Source of the DNA: Sphingopyxis microcysteis | Lineage (GTDB): Bacteria; Pseudomonadota; Alphaproteobacteria; Sphingomonadales; Sphingomonadaceae | Direction: 5' to 3' | Length of the DNA: 64,000 nucleotides | Assembly (NCBI RefSeq): GCF_012274265.1 | Contig: NZ_JAANYY010000003.1 | Coordinates: 248,001 to 312,000, forward strand | Shown: piece after piece, positions 26,453 to 35,676 of the stretch | How positions within the stretch are numbered: the stretch's first letter is position 1 | Layout: the number at the start of each line of letters is the position of its first letter | Position numbers and translations under genes: made by a program | The notes under the pieces: generated by a model | Told to the model about the DNA's origin: nothing | The model's input: only the letters and a program-made list of their open reading frames with translations | Database searches by the model: none

Positions 26453-27094
26453 TCAGAAGATACCGGGGAACAGCCGATACCGAACCCGCGCCGCCATCTC
26501 GCGATAGGCCGGATCGTCCATCAACACCCGCTCTTCGGCGACCAGCCGCGCGATATTCAGCCCCAGCGCAAGGGCATAAACGGCAAAGTTCCAGACCGTG
26601 GGGCCGCTGAGCAGGAAGCCGATATGCGTCAGCGCATAGCCGGCATACATCGGGTGCCGCACAAAGCGATACGGCCCGCCGATCTTGACGCCGCGATTGG
26701 CAGCAACGACGCCGAAGCTGCGGCGCAGGATGAATTTGGCATAGAGCTGGATAAACAGCCCCGCCAGCATCAGGAACAGACAGATCTGGAGCGGAACCAG
26801 CGGTACATCGCTCGACGGCACCGCGAGCATCGCGGCGAAGGTTCCGCCGAAACCCAGCACCCAATCGCGCGGACGCCGCGTGATCGCCGTCGTGGGCCGC
26901 CGAATGAGCACGAAAAAGGCCACGCAGCCCTCGGCGAGCAGGATGATCCAGTTCTGCCAGGCTCCGCTCTCGACCGCCGCGGGGATCATCCGCGTCGCGA
27001 GCGTACCGAGCAGCAAGGTGACGACAATTTTTTCCAGCAGATCCCAGTTGATCGACCGCGTTTGGTCCGCCGCAGTAACCTTTGAAACATCCAT
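26453..27094 (-). CDS. ICMT/PEMT-like membrane methyltransferase
   Basis: A 213-residue polytopic protein with five or so helices. The C-terminal GGPYRFVRHPMYAGY block and the VAEERVLMDDPAYREMAARV segment form the SAM-binding signature of the isoprenylcysteine carboxyl methyltransferase/phospholipid methyltransferase family. Bacterial members methylate lipids or small molecules. First gene of a two-gene operon with the sterol-desaturase-like protein. Confidence 0.85.
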   Translation of the reverse strand: MDVSKVTAADQTRSINWDLLEKIVVTLLLGTLATRMIPAAVESGAWQNWIILLAEGCVAFFVLIRRPTTAITRRPRDWVLGFGGTFAAMLAVPSSDVPLVPLQICLFLMLAGLFIQLYAKFILRRSFGVVAANRGVKIGGPYRFVRHPMYAGYALTHIGFLLSGPTVWNFAVYALALGLNIARLVAEERVLMDDPAYREMAARVRYRLFPGIF

Positions 27095-27260
27095 GCTGAA
27101 ATCCCCACGCTATTTGACAATGCGTTAGAGAGGGATGGTTACCAAACCGATAAGATCGGGGTCAAAACGCGCCGAAATGCGGGCATTCTGGCGCGGATTT
27201 CATCGATCGTGGCGCGGCGTTCGGACAAGCCTGCGGCAGGGACCGCCCGCGCCTGACGGA

Positions 27261-28442
27261 TCAGGAATAGGCCTGGACGTCGGCGCCCGGATTGGCGCCG
27301 AACCGGCGCCCGCCGGGTTCGCCCGTCGCCGCGTGCCCGCGGCCGGCAGCCTTGGCCGCATAGAGCGCGCCGTCGGCGACTTCGCACAATTTGCGCACCG
27401 TCTGACCATGGTCGGGCCAGCGGGCCGTACCGACACTCGCGCCGACGCGGATCGGGCGACCGTCGATGCGATAGGGCGCCGCCAGCGCCGCGAGGATATG
27501 GTCGGCAAGCGAGGTCGCGAGCAGCGGCGATCCGGCGGGCGCCAATATGGCAAATTCGTCGCCGCCCTGGCGCGCCACCATCGCATGATTGCCGCAGGCG
27601 CGGCGCAGGCGCTCAGCAATTTCGCACAGCAACAGATCGCCGACCGCGTGGCCGTGCTGGTCGTTGACCGGCTTGAACCCGTTGAGATCGAGCAGCGCGA
27701 TCGCGAACGGCCTGCTTTCGTCGGCCTTGGCAATCTCTTCCTCGATCCGCAGGTCGAATTCGCGGCGATTGGCAAGGCCCGTGAGCGGATCGGTGTGCGC
27801 AAGCTCGCGCATCTGCCGCTGGAGTTCGAGCAGGTCGATGACCTGCCCGTGCTGCTGGATCACCATGCGAAGCAGGAACAGCGTCGCGATAACGAGGCTG
27901 GTTCCCGCAGCGATTTCGGGCGGGTTGCCCGACGTCAGCATCAACAGCGCCACCGGCGCGAGGCCGATGCCGAGATTGACGATGGTGGCAAAGCGGATCG
28001 ACGACAGGCAATAGGCGGTCGCAAGCGATCCCATCGCCATGATCATCGCATAATAGCTGTGCGTCGCCGCGGGCGCGGCGAGCCAGTTGGTCACCGTCCA
28101 CACGCTGCACATCAGGCCGGTGGTGCCCGACACCCAGCTCGCCTCGCGGATCATGCGTCTGGCGCGGCGCGGACTCATCCGGCGACCGCGGTTGTGCATC
28201 AGGAACAGGAACCCGAGGACGCCGACGATCGCCAGGGTCACCGGAAAGCCGATACGAATGATCGGGTGGACTGTCGCCACCCCGGCGTAGATTGCGGTCG
28301 GCGTCGTCGCCGCGAGCATCAGGAACAGCATCGGGGTCAGCGTTTCGATGCGATTGGCGCGCAAAATCGCGACATCGTCGCGGATCGCGTCCGGCACCGG
28401 CGGAAAAATCCGCGTGATCAATCTGTTAAAGACCCCCGTCAT
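27261..28442 (-). CDS. Membrane diguanylate cyclase (GGDEF)
   Basis: About 393 residues from ATG 28442. A GTG at 28493 would add 17 residues, and neither start has a convincing ribosome site. The N-terminal half has six hydrophobic helices in a MASE-like sensor. The C-terminal GGDEF domain is intact (RQGGDEFAIL). The I-site position holds GNHA instead of RxxD, so product inhibition is probably absent, unlike YfiN at 773. It is divergent from the lipoxygenase. Confidence 0.88.
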   Translation of the reverse strand: MTGVFNRLITRIFPPVPDAIRDDVAILRANRIETLTPMLFLMLAATTPTAIYAGVATVHPIIRIGFPVTLAIVGVLGFLFLMHNRGRRMSPRRARRMIREASWVSGTTGLMCSVWTVTNWLAAPAATHSYYAMIMAMGSLATAYCLSSIRFATIVNLGIGLAPVALLMLTSGNPPEIAAGTSLVIATLFLLRMVIQQHGQVIDLLELQRQMRELAHTDPLTGLANRREFDLRIEEEIAKADESRPFAIALLDLNGFKPVNDQHGHAVGDLLLCEIAERLRRACGNHAMVARQGGDEFAILAPAGSPLLATSLADHILAALAAPYRIDGRPIRVGASVGTARWPDHGQTVRKLCEVADGALYAAKAAGRGHAATGEPGGRRFGANPGADVQAYS

Positions 28443-28601
28443 CCCCTTCGGATAACAAGCAGGGGTAAAGCATCGGTTAAGGATCGAAACCACGTCTTAT
28501 CACAGGCCTAGGGGGCCGCAGCGGGCCAATGGCTTGCGAAATATTAACCATGTCCGGCGACAAGCGGCGACCGATTTCACGCGCCCGACAGGAGCCACGT
28601 C

Positions 28602-30590
28602 ATGTCCTATCCGATGCCGCCGCTGACCCCCGCCACTACCACGCCGACGACACCGATGCCGCCCGCCGCCCCGACACTGCCGCAACAGGACACCCCTGCC
28701 GAGCAAGCGGCGCGCGCGGCGCAGCTGACCGCGACGCAGGCGGTCTATCAGTGGACGACCGACGTCCCGACGCTGCCCGGCGTGCCGCTCGCCACCGCGG
28801 TGCCGAAGAATGACGAGCCGACGATCGCATGGTTCGTGATCCTGATCGGCGTCGGGCTGGGCATCGTCCGCAACGCGCTGACCGTAAAGCTTGGCGGGGT
28901 CGACAAGGGCGAACTCGACAGCCCGCGCGCGCAATATGAAGCCGCGCTGACCGAATGCGACGCGATCGAGGCGTCGACCGCCAAGATCGCGGCCGACCAT
29001 GGCGTCCACAGCGGCGGCAATATCTTCGAACGGATCGTCGGCGATGTCGAAAATGCCGTCGCAGCCGCCGAACGCGACGCGCATATCGCGCTGCTGACGG
29101 GCTATAAGGAGCGGATCGAGGCGCTGATGAAGATCGATGAGGCGATGGGGCTCGGCAGCCGGACCCCGCGCAGCATCGAAGCGTATCGCGCGCTGTTCGC
29201 GACGCTGCCCGTGCCGGGGATCAGTTACATGTTCCAGAGCGACGGCGAATTCGCCCGCCTGCGCGTGCAAGGTCCGAACTGCATGCTGATTGCCGCGGTG
29301 GACGGCGCCCTGCCCGCCAATTTCGGGTTGAGCGCGGCGCAATATGCCGCGGTCGTCAATGGCGACACGCTGGCCGCGGCGCTCGCCGACGGCCGATTGT
29401 TCATCCTCGACTACAAGCCGCTCGAAGTCCTCGATCCCGGGACCTATGGCAGCCTCGCCAAATATGCCTGGCAGCCGATGGCGCTGTTTGCGGTGCCGCC
29501 GGGTGGATCATCGCTGGTGCCGGTCGCGATCCAGTGCGGGCAGGACCCCGCCGACTGGCCGATCTTCACCCCCTCCCCCGCCGCCGACAAGCTATGGGGC
29601 TGGGAAATGGCGAAGTTCGTCGTGCAGGTTGCCGACGGAAATTATCACGAGCTGTTCGCGCATCTCGCGCGCACCCATCTGGTGATCGAGGCGTTCGCGG
29701 TCGCCACCCACCGCCACCTCGCCGAGGTACACCCCATCTGGGCGCTGCTGGTGCCGCATTTCGAGGGCACCTTGTTCATCAACGATCAGGCCGCAACCTC
29801 GCTGATCGCGCCAGGCGGCCCGATCGACCATATTTTCGCGGGCACCATCACGTCGAGCCAGCTCGCCGCGGTCGATGCCCGGCTGGCGTTCGATTTCTGT
29901 GGCAAGATGCTACCCGCGGACCTCGCCGAACGCGGCGTCGGCGTCGATTCAGCGCTCGCAGAATATCCGTATCGCGACGATGCGCTGCTCGTGTGGAACA
30001 CGATCCACGAATGGGCACGGCAATATGTCGACCTCTATTATGCGAGCGACGCCGATGTCACCGGCGACACCGAACTCGCCGCATGGGCCGCGTGCCTTGC
30101 AGGCGAAGCGAAGATCAAGGGTTTCGGAGCGATCCTCAGCCGCAAGCAGCTCGCCGAAATCTGCACGATGGTGATGTTCACCGCGAGCGCGCAGCACGCC
30201 GCCGTCAACTTCCCGCAAAAGGACATCATGGCGTTTGCGCCCGCGTTCACGGGTGCGGGCTGGCAGGCGGCGCCGAGCGGTCAGCGCGGGCATGACAAGC
30301 CGGGCTGGCTCGCGATGATGCCGCCGATGGCGCTCGCGCTCGAACAATTGAATGTGCTCGAACTGCTGGGGTCGGTGCATTATCGCCCGCTCGGCGATTA
30401 TCGCAGCAACGCTTTTCCCTATCCGACGTGGTTTCAGGATCCGCGGGTAACGGGCGCCGAAGGGCCGCTGGCGTGGTTCCAGGCGGCGCTGACAGGCGTC
30501 GAGGCCGAGATCGTCGCGCGCAATGCCGAACGGATGCAGTCCTACCCGTATCTGCAGCCGAGCCTGATTCCGACGAGCATCAATATTTGA
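28602..30590 (+). CDS. Bacterial lipoxygenase (non-haem iron dioxygenase)
   Basis: A 662-residue lipoxygenase, which adds O2 to polyunsaturated fatty acids. The five iron ligands can all be read: H354 and H359 (HLARTH), H532 and N536 (HAAVN) and the C-terminal I662. Further hallmarks are THRHLAEVHPIW (369-380) and NFPQKD. There is no PLAT domain and no signal peptide. The first ~50 residues are Pro/Thr/Ala-rich. The ribosome site is AGGAG. It stands alone between a diguanylate cyclase and purC. A lipoxygenase has been reported from Sphingopyxis (recall). Native substrate is unclear because such bacteria make few polyunsaturated lipids. Confidence 0.94.
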   Translation: MSYPMPPLTPATTTPTTPMPPAAPTLPQQDTPAEQAARAAQLTATQAVYQWTTDVPTLPGVPLATAVPKNDEPTIAWFVILIGVGLGIVRNALTVKLGGVDKGELDSPRAQYEAALTECDAIEASTAKIAADHGVHSGGNIFERIVGDVENAVAAAERDAHIALLTGYKERIEALMKIDEAMGLGSRTPRSIEAYRALFATLPVPGISYMFQSDGEFARLRVQGPNCMLIAAVDGALPANFGLSAAQYAAVVNGDTLAAALADGRLFILDYKPLEVLDPGTYGSLAKYAWQPMALFAVPPGGSSLVPVAIQCGQDPADWPIFTPSPAADKLWGWEMAKFVVQVADGNYHELFAHLARTHLVIEAFAVATHRHLAEVHPIWALLVPHFEGTLFINDQAATSLIAPGGPIDHIFAGTITSSQLAAVDARLAFDFCGKMLPADLAERGVGVDSALAEYPYRDDALLVWNTIHEWARQYVDLYYASDADVTGDTELAAWAACLAGEAKIKGFGAILSRKQLAEICTMVMFTASAQHAAVNFPQKDIMAFAPAFTGAGWQAAPSGQRGHDKPGWLAMMPPMALALEQLNVLELLGSVHYRPLGDYRSNAFPYPTWFQDPRVTGAEGPLAWFQAALTGVEAEIVARNAERMQSYPYLQPSLIPTSINI

Positions 30591-30597
30591 TCAAACC

Positions 30598-30687
30598 CGT
30601 CGCCCCCGCGAAGGCGGGGGCCGCAGTCGGTCTACGCGGCGCTGCTGCGCTAAGCCGCCAGCGGCCCCCGCCTTCGCGGGGGCGACG
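30598..30687. repeat. Palindromic intergenic repeat, family E
   Basis: CGTCGCCCCCGCGAAGGCGG and the complementary CCGCCTTCGCGGGGGCGACG frame a ~45-base loop. The twin is at 44337-44426. Here it lies between the lipoxygenase stop and the convergent purC stop and may end both transcripts. Confidence 0.85.
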
Positions 30688-30693
30688 CGCTGG

Positions 30694-31473
30694 TCAGCTG
30701 CCCTTTTTCTTCCGGTGGCTTTCGAGGTCGAGCACGGCATTCTCGCCGCCCTCGGGCATCAGGCCGAGCCGACGCGCGACTTCCTGATAGGCTTCGACCT
30801 CGCCGCCGAGGTCGCGGCGGAAGCGATCCTTGTCGAGCTTTTCGTTCGTCGTCATGTCCCACAGACGGCAGCCGTCGGGGCTGATTTCGTCGGCCAGGAT
30901 GATGCGGCTGAAGTCGCCTTCGTAAAGCCGCCCGAACTCGAGCTTGAAGTCGATCAGGCGGATGCCGACCGCGGCGAACATGCCCGACATGAAGTCGTTG
31001 ATGCGGATCGCCATATCCTGAATATCGTGAAGCTCGTCCTGGCTGCACCAGTTGAAGCAGGCGATATGCTCCTCGGCGACCAGCGGGTCGCCGAGCGCGT
31101 CGTCCTTGTAGCAATATTCGATCAGCGTGCGGGGGAGCTGCGTCCCCTCCTCGATCCCGAGGCGCTTCGACAGCGTGCCCGCGGCGACATTGCGCACGAT
31201 CACCTCGATCGGCACGATCTCGACCTGCCGGATCAGCTGCTCGCGCATGTTGAGGCGGCGGATGAAGTGCGTCGGGACGCCGATGTTGCCGAGCAATGTA
31301 AAGACATGCTCCGAAATCCGGTTGTTGAGCACGCCCTTGCCGTTGATCGTCCCGCGTTTCTGCGCGTTGAACGCGGTCGCATCATCCTTGAAATACTGGA
31401 TCAGCGTACCGGGTTCGGGACCTTCATAGAGGATCTTGGCTTTGCCTTCGTAGATCTGGCGGCGACGGGCCAT
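30694..31473 (-). CDS. purC: Phosphoribosylaminoimidazole-succinocarboxamide synthase
   Basis: A 259-residue SAICAR synthetase joining aspartate to CAIR in purine synthesis. The opening [16 protein letters not shown], the KDDATAFN substrate loop and the later DFKLEFGR and LADEISPD motifs are diagnostic. ATG 31473 is preferred to an upstream TTG. It is 11 kb from purS-purQ and not in an operon with them. Confidence 0.95.
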   Translation of the reverse strand: MARRRQIYEGKAKILYEGPEPGTLIQYFKDDATAFNAQKRGTINGKGVLNNRISEHVFTLLGNIGVPTHFIRRLNMREQLIRQVEIVPIEVIVRNVAAGTLSKRLGIEEGTQLPRTLIEYCYKDDALGDPLVAEEHIACFNWCSQDELHDIQDMAIRINDFMSGMFAAVGIRLIDFKLEFGRLYEGDFSRIILADEISPDGCRLWDMTTNEKLDKDRFRRDLGGEVEAYQEVARRLGLMPEGGENAVLDLESHRKKKGS

Positions 31474-31821
31474 GGCGGTCAACTTTCTGTCGGAACCAAA
31501 TGAATGGCCCCGGCAAGCGACTCAGGAAGAGGCGGCGCCGGGGCGGTCGGGCGGCCTATAGCGGCAAAGCAAGGGCGCGTCATCAGTCACGTCGCCGATG
31601 ATCCTCCCTGTCGCGAAGCGATGGGGAGGTGGCAGCGGCAGAGCCGCTGACGGAGGGGCGATCGGCGCCGACGGCGCGGCCCCTCCACCACCGCTTCGCG
31701 GCGGTCCCCCTCCCCATGCCTGCGGCACAGGGAGGATTTGCCCCTTACGTTTACGTCAACTAGAGCTTGCCTTAGTTCCCGGCGCTTGCAACGATGACGT
31801 TAAATCCAAGGAGAGAGATGA
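31474..31821. other. Gene-free stretch between purC and the enoyl-CoA hydratase
   Basis: 348 bases between divergent genes. It holds a family B repeat (31601-31737). An AAGGAGAGAGATG ribosome site for the hydratase gene lies at the right end. No gene is seen. Confidence 0.75.
31601..31737. repeat. Intergenic repeat, family B
   Basis: ATCCTCCCTGTCGCGAAGCG at the left and CACAGGGAGGAT at the right, with the inner inverted GGAGGGGC / GCCCCTCCACCA blocks shared by the family. Found between divergent promoters here, unlike most copies, which follow stop codons. Confidence 0.85.
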
Positions 31822-32745
31822 ATGAGCTTCGACCAGATTCGCCTCGACCGCCAGGAGGGCATCGCGCTGCTGACACTGCACCGGCCCGACCGGATGAACG
31901 CCTTCACCACCGAAATGATGCTCGAGATCGTCGCCGCACTCGATGAATGCGACGCCGACGACGGCGTCCGCGCGGTGATCTTCACCGGATCGGGCGACCG
32001 CGCCTTTTGCGCCGGCGCCGACCTCGGCCAAGGCGCCGCGACCTTCGATTATGACAAGCGCACCGACAAGCAGGCGATCCTGCCCGATGGGATGTCGGCG
32101 AGCCCGGTGGCCGAGGATGGCACGATCGACTGGTCGCACCCGCTGATCCGCGATTCGGGCGGGCGCGTGTCGATGCGCATCTTCGACTGCAAGAAACCCG
32201 TGCTCGGCGCGATCAACGGCGCCGCGGTGGGCATCGGCGCGACGATGACGCTGTCGATGGACGCGCGCCTCGCGAGCGAGACGGCGCGTTACGGCTTCGT
32301 CTTTGCGCGGCGCGGGATCGTCCCCGAGGCTGCATCGAGTTGGTTCCTGCCGCGGCTGGTCGGCATCCAGAACGCGGTCGACTGGTGCTATTCGGGGCGG
32401 CTGATCGACGCCGCCGAAGCGCATGAAAAAGGCCTCGTCCAGTCGGTCCACGCGCCGGGCGAGCTGGTCGACGCCGCTATCGCCAAGGCGCGCGAGCTGA
32501 CCGAGCACAGCGCGCCGGTGTCAGTCGCGCTCACCCGCCATATGCTGTGGCGGATGCTCGGCGCGCCGCACCCGATGAGCGCACACCGCTGGGACAGTCG
32601 TGCGATCTTTGCGCGCGGGCGCAGCGCCGATGCCGCCGAGGGTGTGTCGAGCTTCCTCGAAAAACGCCCCGCCAATTTCACCGTCAGCGTTGCGAACGAC
32701 TATCCCTGGTTCGCCGAATTCGAGGATACGCCGCCCTACAGCTAA
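31822..32745 (+). CDS. Enoyl-CoA hydratase/isomerase (crotonase family)
   Basis: A 307-residue crotonase-fold protein. The oxyanion-hole loops are AFCAGADL (60-67) and the INGAAVGIGATM block. Catalytic Glu is expected in RRGIVPEAASSW. There is an extra ~30-residue loop after the first oxyanion loop. It would hydrate or isomerise enoyl-CoA in fatty-acid breakdown. ATG 31822 follows AAGGAGAGAGATG. Its end overlaps the convergent phoD by 4 bases. Confidence 0.9.
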   Translation: MSFDQIRLDRQEGIALLTLHRPDRMNAFTTEMMLEIVAALDECDADDGVRAVIFTGSGDRAFCAGADLGQGAATFDYDKRTDKQAILPDGMSASPVAEDGTIDWSHPLIRDSGGRVSMRIFDCKKPVLGAINGAAVGIGATMTLSMDARLASETARYGFVFARRGIVPEAASSWFLPRLVGIQNAVDWCYSGRLIDAAEAHEKGLVQSVHAPGELVDAAIAKARELTEHSAPVSVALTRHMLWRMLGAPHPMSAHRWDSRAIFARGRSADAAEGVSSFLEKRPANFTVSVANDYPWFAEFEDTPPYS

Positions 32746-34373
32746 GCCGCGTCATATTTCCGCCGTCCGCGCGCCGCGGTCATGCTGTGGGTGCCTTTCA
32801 GCACCGGGCTATGGGTACGGATCGTTTCGACGCTGTGCCAGTTTGCCGTCACCCGGTCGCGCGTCAGTTGCACCGTCACATAGCCGCGATCCTGGGTGTT
32901 CGCCCATTTGAGCTGCGGCGACGCGGCGCGCAGCGCCGACACCCGCGCGTCGTCGGAAATGCCGCGCGTATAGCCTTCGTAGCCGGGCGAGGTGACGCTC
33001 TGCCCGGCGATCTCGATCCCGGCCGCGCGGCCGCCCTCACTGAGGTCGAACGCCCAGGCGTTGTGCGTATCGCCGGTCAGGGTGACGAGGTCGGCATCGG
33101 CTCGCTGGGCCGCGGCGAGCAACCGCGAACGCGCCGCCGGATAGCCGTCCCACGCGTCGAAGTTGAACGGCAGCCCCGCTTTGGCCGCAAGCTGCGCCGT
33201 TTCGACGCGGCGGCGGACAACGTCGGCCATGGTGGCGCCGAACCAATCCTTTGACTCGGGCGGCGTAAACAGGCTGCCCATCACCACCTGCTGCGCGCAG
33301 ACCTGCCAGCGCGTGCCGGCTTTGGTCGAAGCGGCGAAGCCGTCGAACAGCCACTTTTCCTGCTCGGCGCCCATCATCTGGCGCGCCGGATCGCGATAGG
33401 CGGTTTCGGCGAACTGCCGCAACGTGGCGGCCGTGTCGCCGTCGCCCGCGACGATCTCGTCGATCTCGAACGGCTTGTCGCGGCCGGTCAGGCGCGTTTC
33501 GGGCAGGAAGATCGTCGCGAGGTCGCCGACCTGGTAATCGCGCCAGCGCGTATCGGCGACCGGCATCCATTCGCGATAGGCGCGCTCGGCAGCAGCGACG
33601 CGGTCGGGCCAGCTGCCTTCGCCGTCATTGTGATTTTCTGCCCCGCCCTTCCAGCTGTCGTTCGCGGTTTCATGATCGTCCCATTGCGCGATCATCGGAA
33701 ACAGCGCGTGCAACCGTGCGAGGTCGGGATCGCTGCGATAGGCGGCGTAGCGGAGGCGGTAATCGGCGAGCGCCACCATCTCGTGTGCCGGCTGGATCGT
33801 GCGCCCCGGCACCGCCTGTTTGAGCGAAGGATAATCGCCGACCGGATATTCATAGAGATAGTCGCCCGCATGGACGACCAGATCGATGTCCTGACGCGCC
33901 GCGGCATGGGCATAGGCATTGAACCAGCCGAACGGCAGGTTCGAACAGGAAAAGAGCGCGAGAGTGAAAGCGCTGGTCGGTCCCGCGGGCAGCGTGCGGG
34001 TGCGGCCGGTCAGCGATTTGGTGCCGTCGGGGGCGACGAAGCGGTAGTAATACCAGCGGCCTGGCTGAAGTCCCGTGACGCCGAGCTTGGCGGTATGGTC
34101 GCGGTCGCCCATCGCGGTGACGCTGCCGCCGCCCGAAATCTTGGCGAAATCCGACGTTTCGGACAATTCGGCGGTCAGCATCGTATCGCTGGCGGCAGCG
34201 TAGCGCGTCCATAGCAGCACCGAATTCGCCCCCGGCTCGCCGCTCGCGACGCCGTGGGTAAAGCCCTGCGCCATCATCGCCGCCGCCGCGCCGGGCAGCG
34301 ACAATGCCGCGAGCCCCGCGGTGCCGAGCGCGATCAGCTGGCGCCGATCCATTTCGCCCCATTGATGATGCAT
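32742..34373 (-). CDS. phoD: Alkaline phosphatase D (PhoD), Tat-exported
   Basis: A 543-residue phosphodiesterase/phosphatase. The leader MDRRQLIALGTAGLAALS after seven residues is a twin-arginine signal. The body has the PhoD-like N-domain (FTHGVASGEPGANSVLLWTR) and metal-site motifs HAGDYLYEY, WDDHETAND and LTGDTHNAWAF for the Fe/Ca centre. GAGGAGGAG precedes the ATG. It should free phosphate from organic esters outside the cell membrane. No pho box was identified. Confidence 0.93.
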   Translation of the reverse strand: MHHQWGEMDRRQLIALGTAGLAALSLPGAAAAMMAQGFTHGVASGEPGANSVLLWTRYAAASDTMLTAELSETSDFAKISGGGSVTAMGDRDHTAKLGVTGLQPGRWYYYRFVAPDGTKSLTGRTRTLPAGPTSAFTLALFSCSNLPFGWFNAYAHAAARQDIDLVVHAGDYLYEYPVGDYPSLKQAVPGRTIQPAHEMVALADYRLRYAAYRSDPDLARLHALFPMIAQWDDHETANDSWKGGAENHNDGEGSWPDRVAAAERAYREWMPVADTRWRDYQVGDLATIFLPETRLTGRDKPFEIDEIVAGDGDTAATLRQFAETAYRDPARQMMGAEQEKWLFDGFAASTKAGTRWQVCAQQVVMGSLFTPPESKDWFGATMADVVRRRVETAQLAAKAGLPFNFDAWDGYPAARSRLLAAAQRADADLVTLTGDTHNAWAFDLSEGGRAAGIEIAGQSVTSPGYEGYTRGISDDARVSALRAASPQLKWANTQDRGYVTVQLTRDRVTANWHSVETIRTHSPVLKGTHSMTAARGRRKYDAA

Positions 34374-34445
34374 CGCAAATCTCCTCCTCGATCGGCGGGT
34401 TCTTTGCCCGGCCTTTGTTACGATTCGGCGCCGCCAGCTTTGGGG

Positions 34446-35597
34446 TTACCCCATCACGCCGAGCGCGAGCAGCAGGAACATGAACATCATCACCGAGAAC
34501 AGGCTGAAAAACAGCAGCAAATTTGTGCGAACGAACGCCCCGAACCGCGACGAACGATAGGCGCCGCGCAGCTGGCGATACATGTGGAACGGCACGTAGA
34601 GCAGCGCAAAGAAAGTCGCGAGTTCGCCGAAGATCGTCAGGTTGAGCAGCCGCACCACGACGAACAGCAGCAATATGGACGAGATCGAATAGGTGACGAA
34701 GACGAAATGGTCGTAAGTGTGGAAGCGTCGGCTGAACGGATAGAGCAGCCACATGAAAGGCAGGGACAGCGGGATCAGCGCCCAGGCGAATTTATAGGCG
34801 TTTGCCTGCACCTTGTAGAGCACGAGCGCCGGGTTCGCGAGCGCCTTTTCCAGCCCGCGATCGATGAAGGGCACGCCCGTGTCGACCTTGTTGCGCGAGA
34901 TGAAATCGACGCTTGTCATCACCTGCTTCCCCGGATCGTCGAGCACCGGGGGTCCCGCGGCGCGATCGGCGGACCGCTCGCTCTTGCTGCGCGCCCGCGC
35001 GACGCCGAGATATTCGGCGCTCTTCTGCAATATGTCGCGTTCGCTCTCCAGCTCCTGACGGCTGGCGGCCGCAATGTCCTTTTTCGCCAGCTCGGTGTCG
35101 ATCCGGTCGACCTCGCGCTGAATGCTGTCCTTGATCGCGGTCGTCCGCGTCTGTTCGGCGACGGCCTCGTCAAAGCCCATGCCGTCGTTCAAGCCCCTTC
35201 CGAAATCGCCGCTGCCGACCATCGCAAGCACCGCATAGGTCAGGAACACCGCGAACAGGAACAGCGCGAGCGGCGAGATGAAGCGCGCGCGCTCGCCATG
35301 GATATAGCGGCGCGTCAGGTCGCCGGGACGCCAGGCGAGGAGCGGCAGCGTGTTCCAGATCTTGCCCTCGAAATGGAAGATCGCATGGACCAGATCATGC
35401 CCGATCGCGCCGAAGCTGCGGTGAACGTCGGCGCGCTGGCCGCAATGATGGCAATGCGAACCCGTCAGGCTGGTGCCGCAATTCAGGCAGCGCAGGCTGC
35501 CCGGCGATTCGCCCGTGCCGCCATGCTGCGGTTCGACCGCGCGGCCCGCCAGCCCCGCGGTTACCGCCGCCCCGATGCCTTCGATATCCCCGCTCAT
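34446..35597 (-). CDS. DUF3667-type membrane protein with zinc ribbon
   Basis: A 383-residue protein. The N-terminal CLNCGTSL...CHHCGQ is a two-CxxC zinc ribbon, followed by the FHFEGKIWNTLPLLAWRPGDLTRRYIHGERARFISPLALFLF core of DUF3667. Five hydrophobic helices and a long charged coiled coil (about 150-210, periplasmic or cytosolic) follow. The start at 35597 leaves the zinc ribbon near the N-terminus. The much longer frame upstream is antisense to proA and rejected. Function unknown. Confidence 0.8.
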   Translation of the reverse strand: MSGDIEGIGAAVTAGLAGRAVEPQHGGTGESPGSLRCLNCGTSLTGSHCHHCGQRADVHRSFGAIGHDLVHAIFHFEGKIWNTLPLLAWRPGDLTRRYIHGERARFISPLALFLFAVFLTYAVLAMVGSGDFGRGLNDGMGFDEAVAEQTRTTAIKDSIQREVDRIDTELAKKDIAAASRQELESERDILQKSAEYLGVARARSKSERSADRAAGPPVLDDPGKQVMTSVDFISRNKVDTGVPFIDRGLEKALANPALVLYKVQANAYKFAWALIPLSLPFMWLLYPFSRRFHTYDHFVFVTYSISSILLLFVVVRLLNLTIFGELATFFALLYVPFHMYRQLRGAYRSSRFGAFVRTNLLLFFSLFSVMMFMFLLLALGVMG

Positions 35598-35676
35598 GCC
35601 GTCTTGACTAAAGGTGGGCGAGGCTGGGCGCAACGGGACTTTCGGGCGCCACGCAAAACATGATAGTGGCAGCGCG

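Noticed and set aside
27135-28511. 458-codon open frame antisense to the diguanylate cyclase
   Set aside because: The sense strand has a complete GGDEF domain. The antisense product is Arg-rich and featureless.
34254-35663. 469-codon open frame antisense to the DUF3667-type gene
   Set aside because: The sense strand encodes helices and a zinc ribbon.
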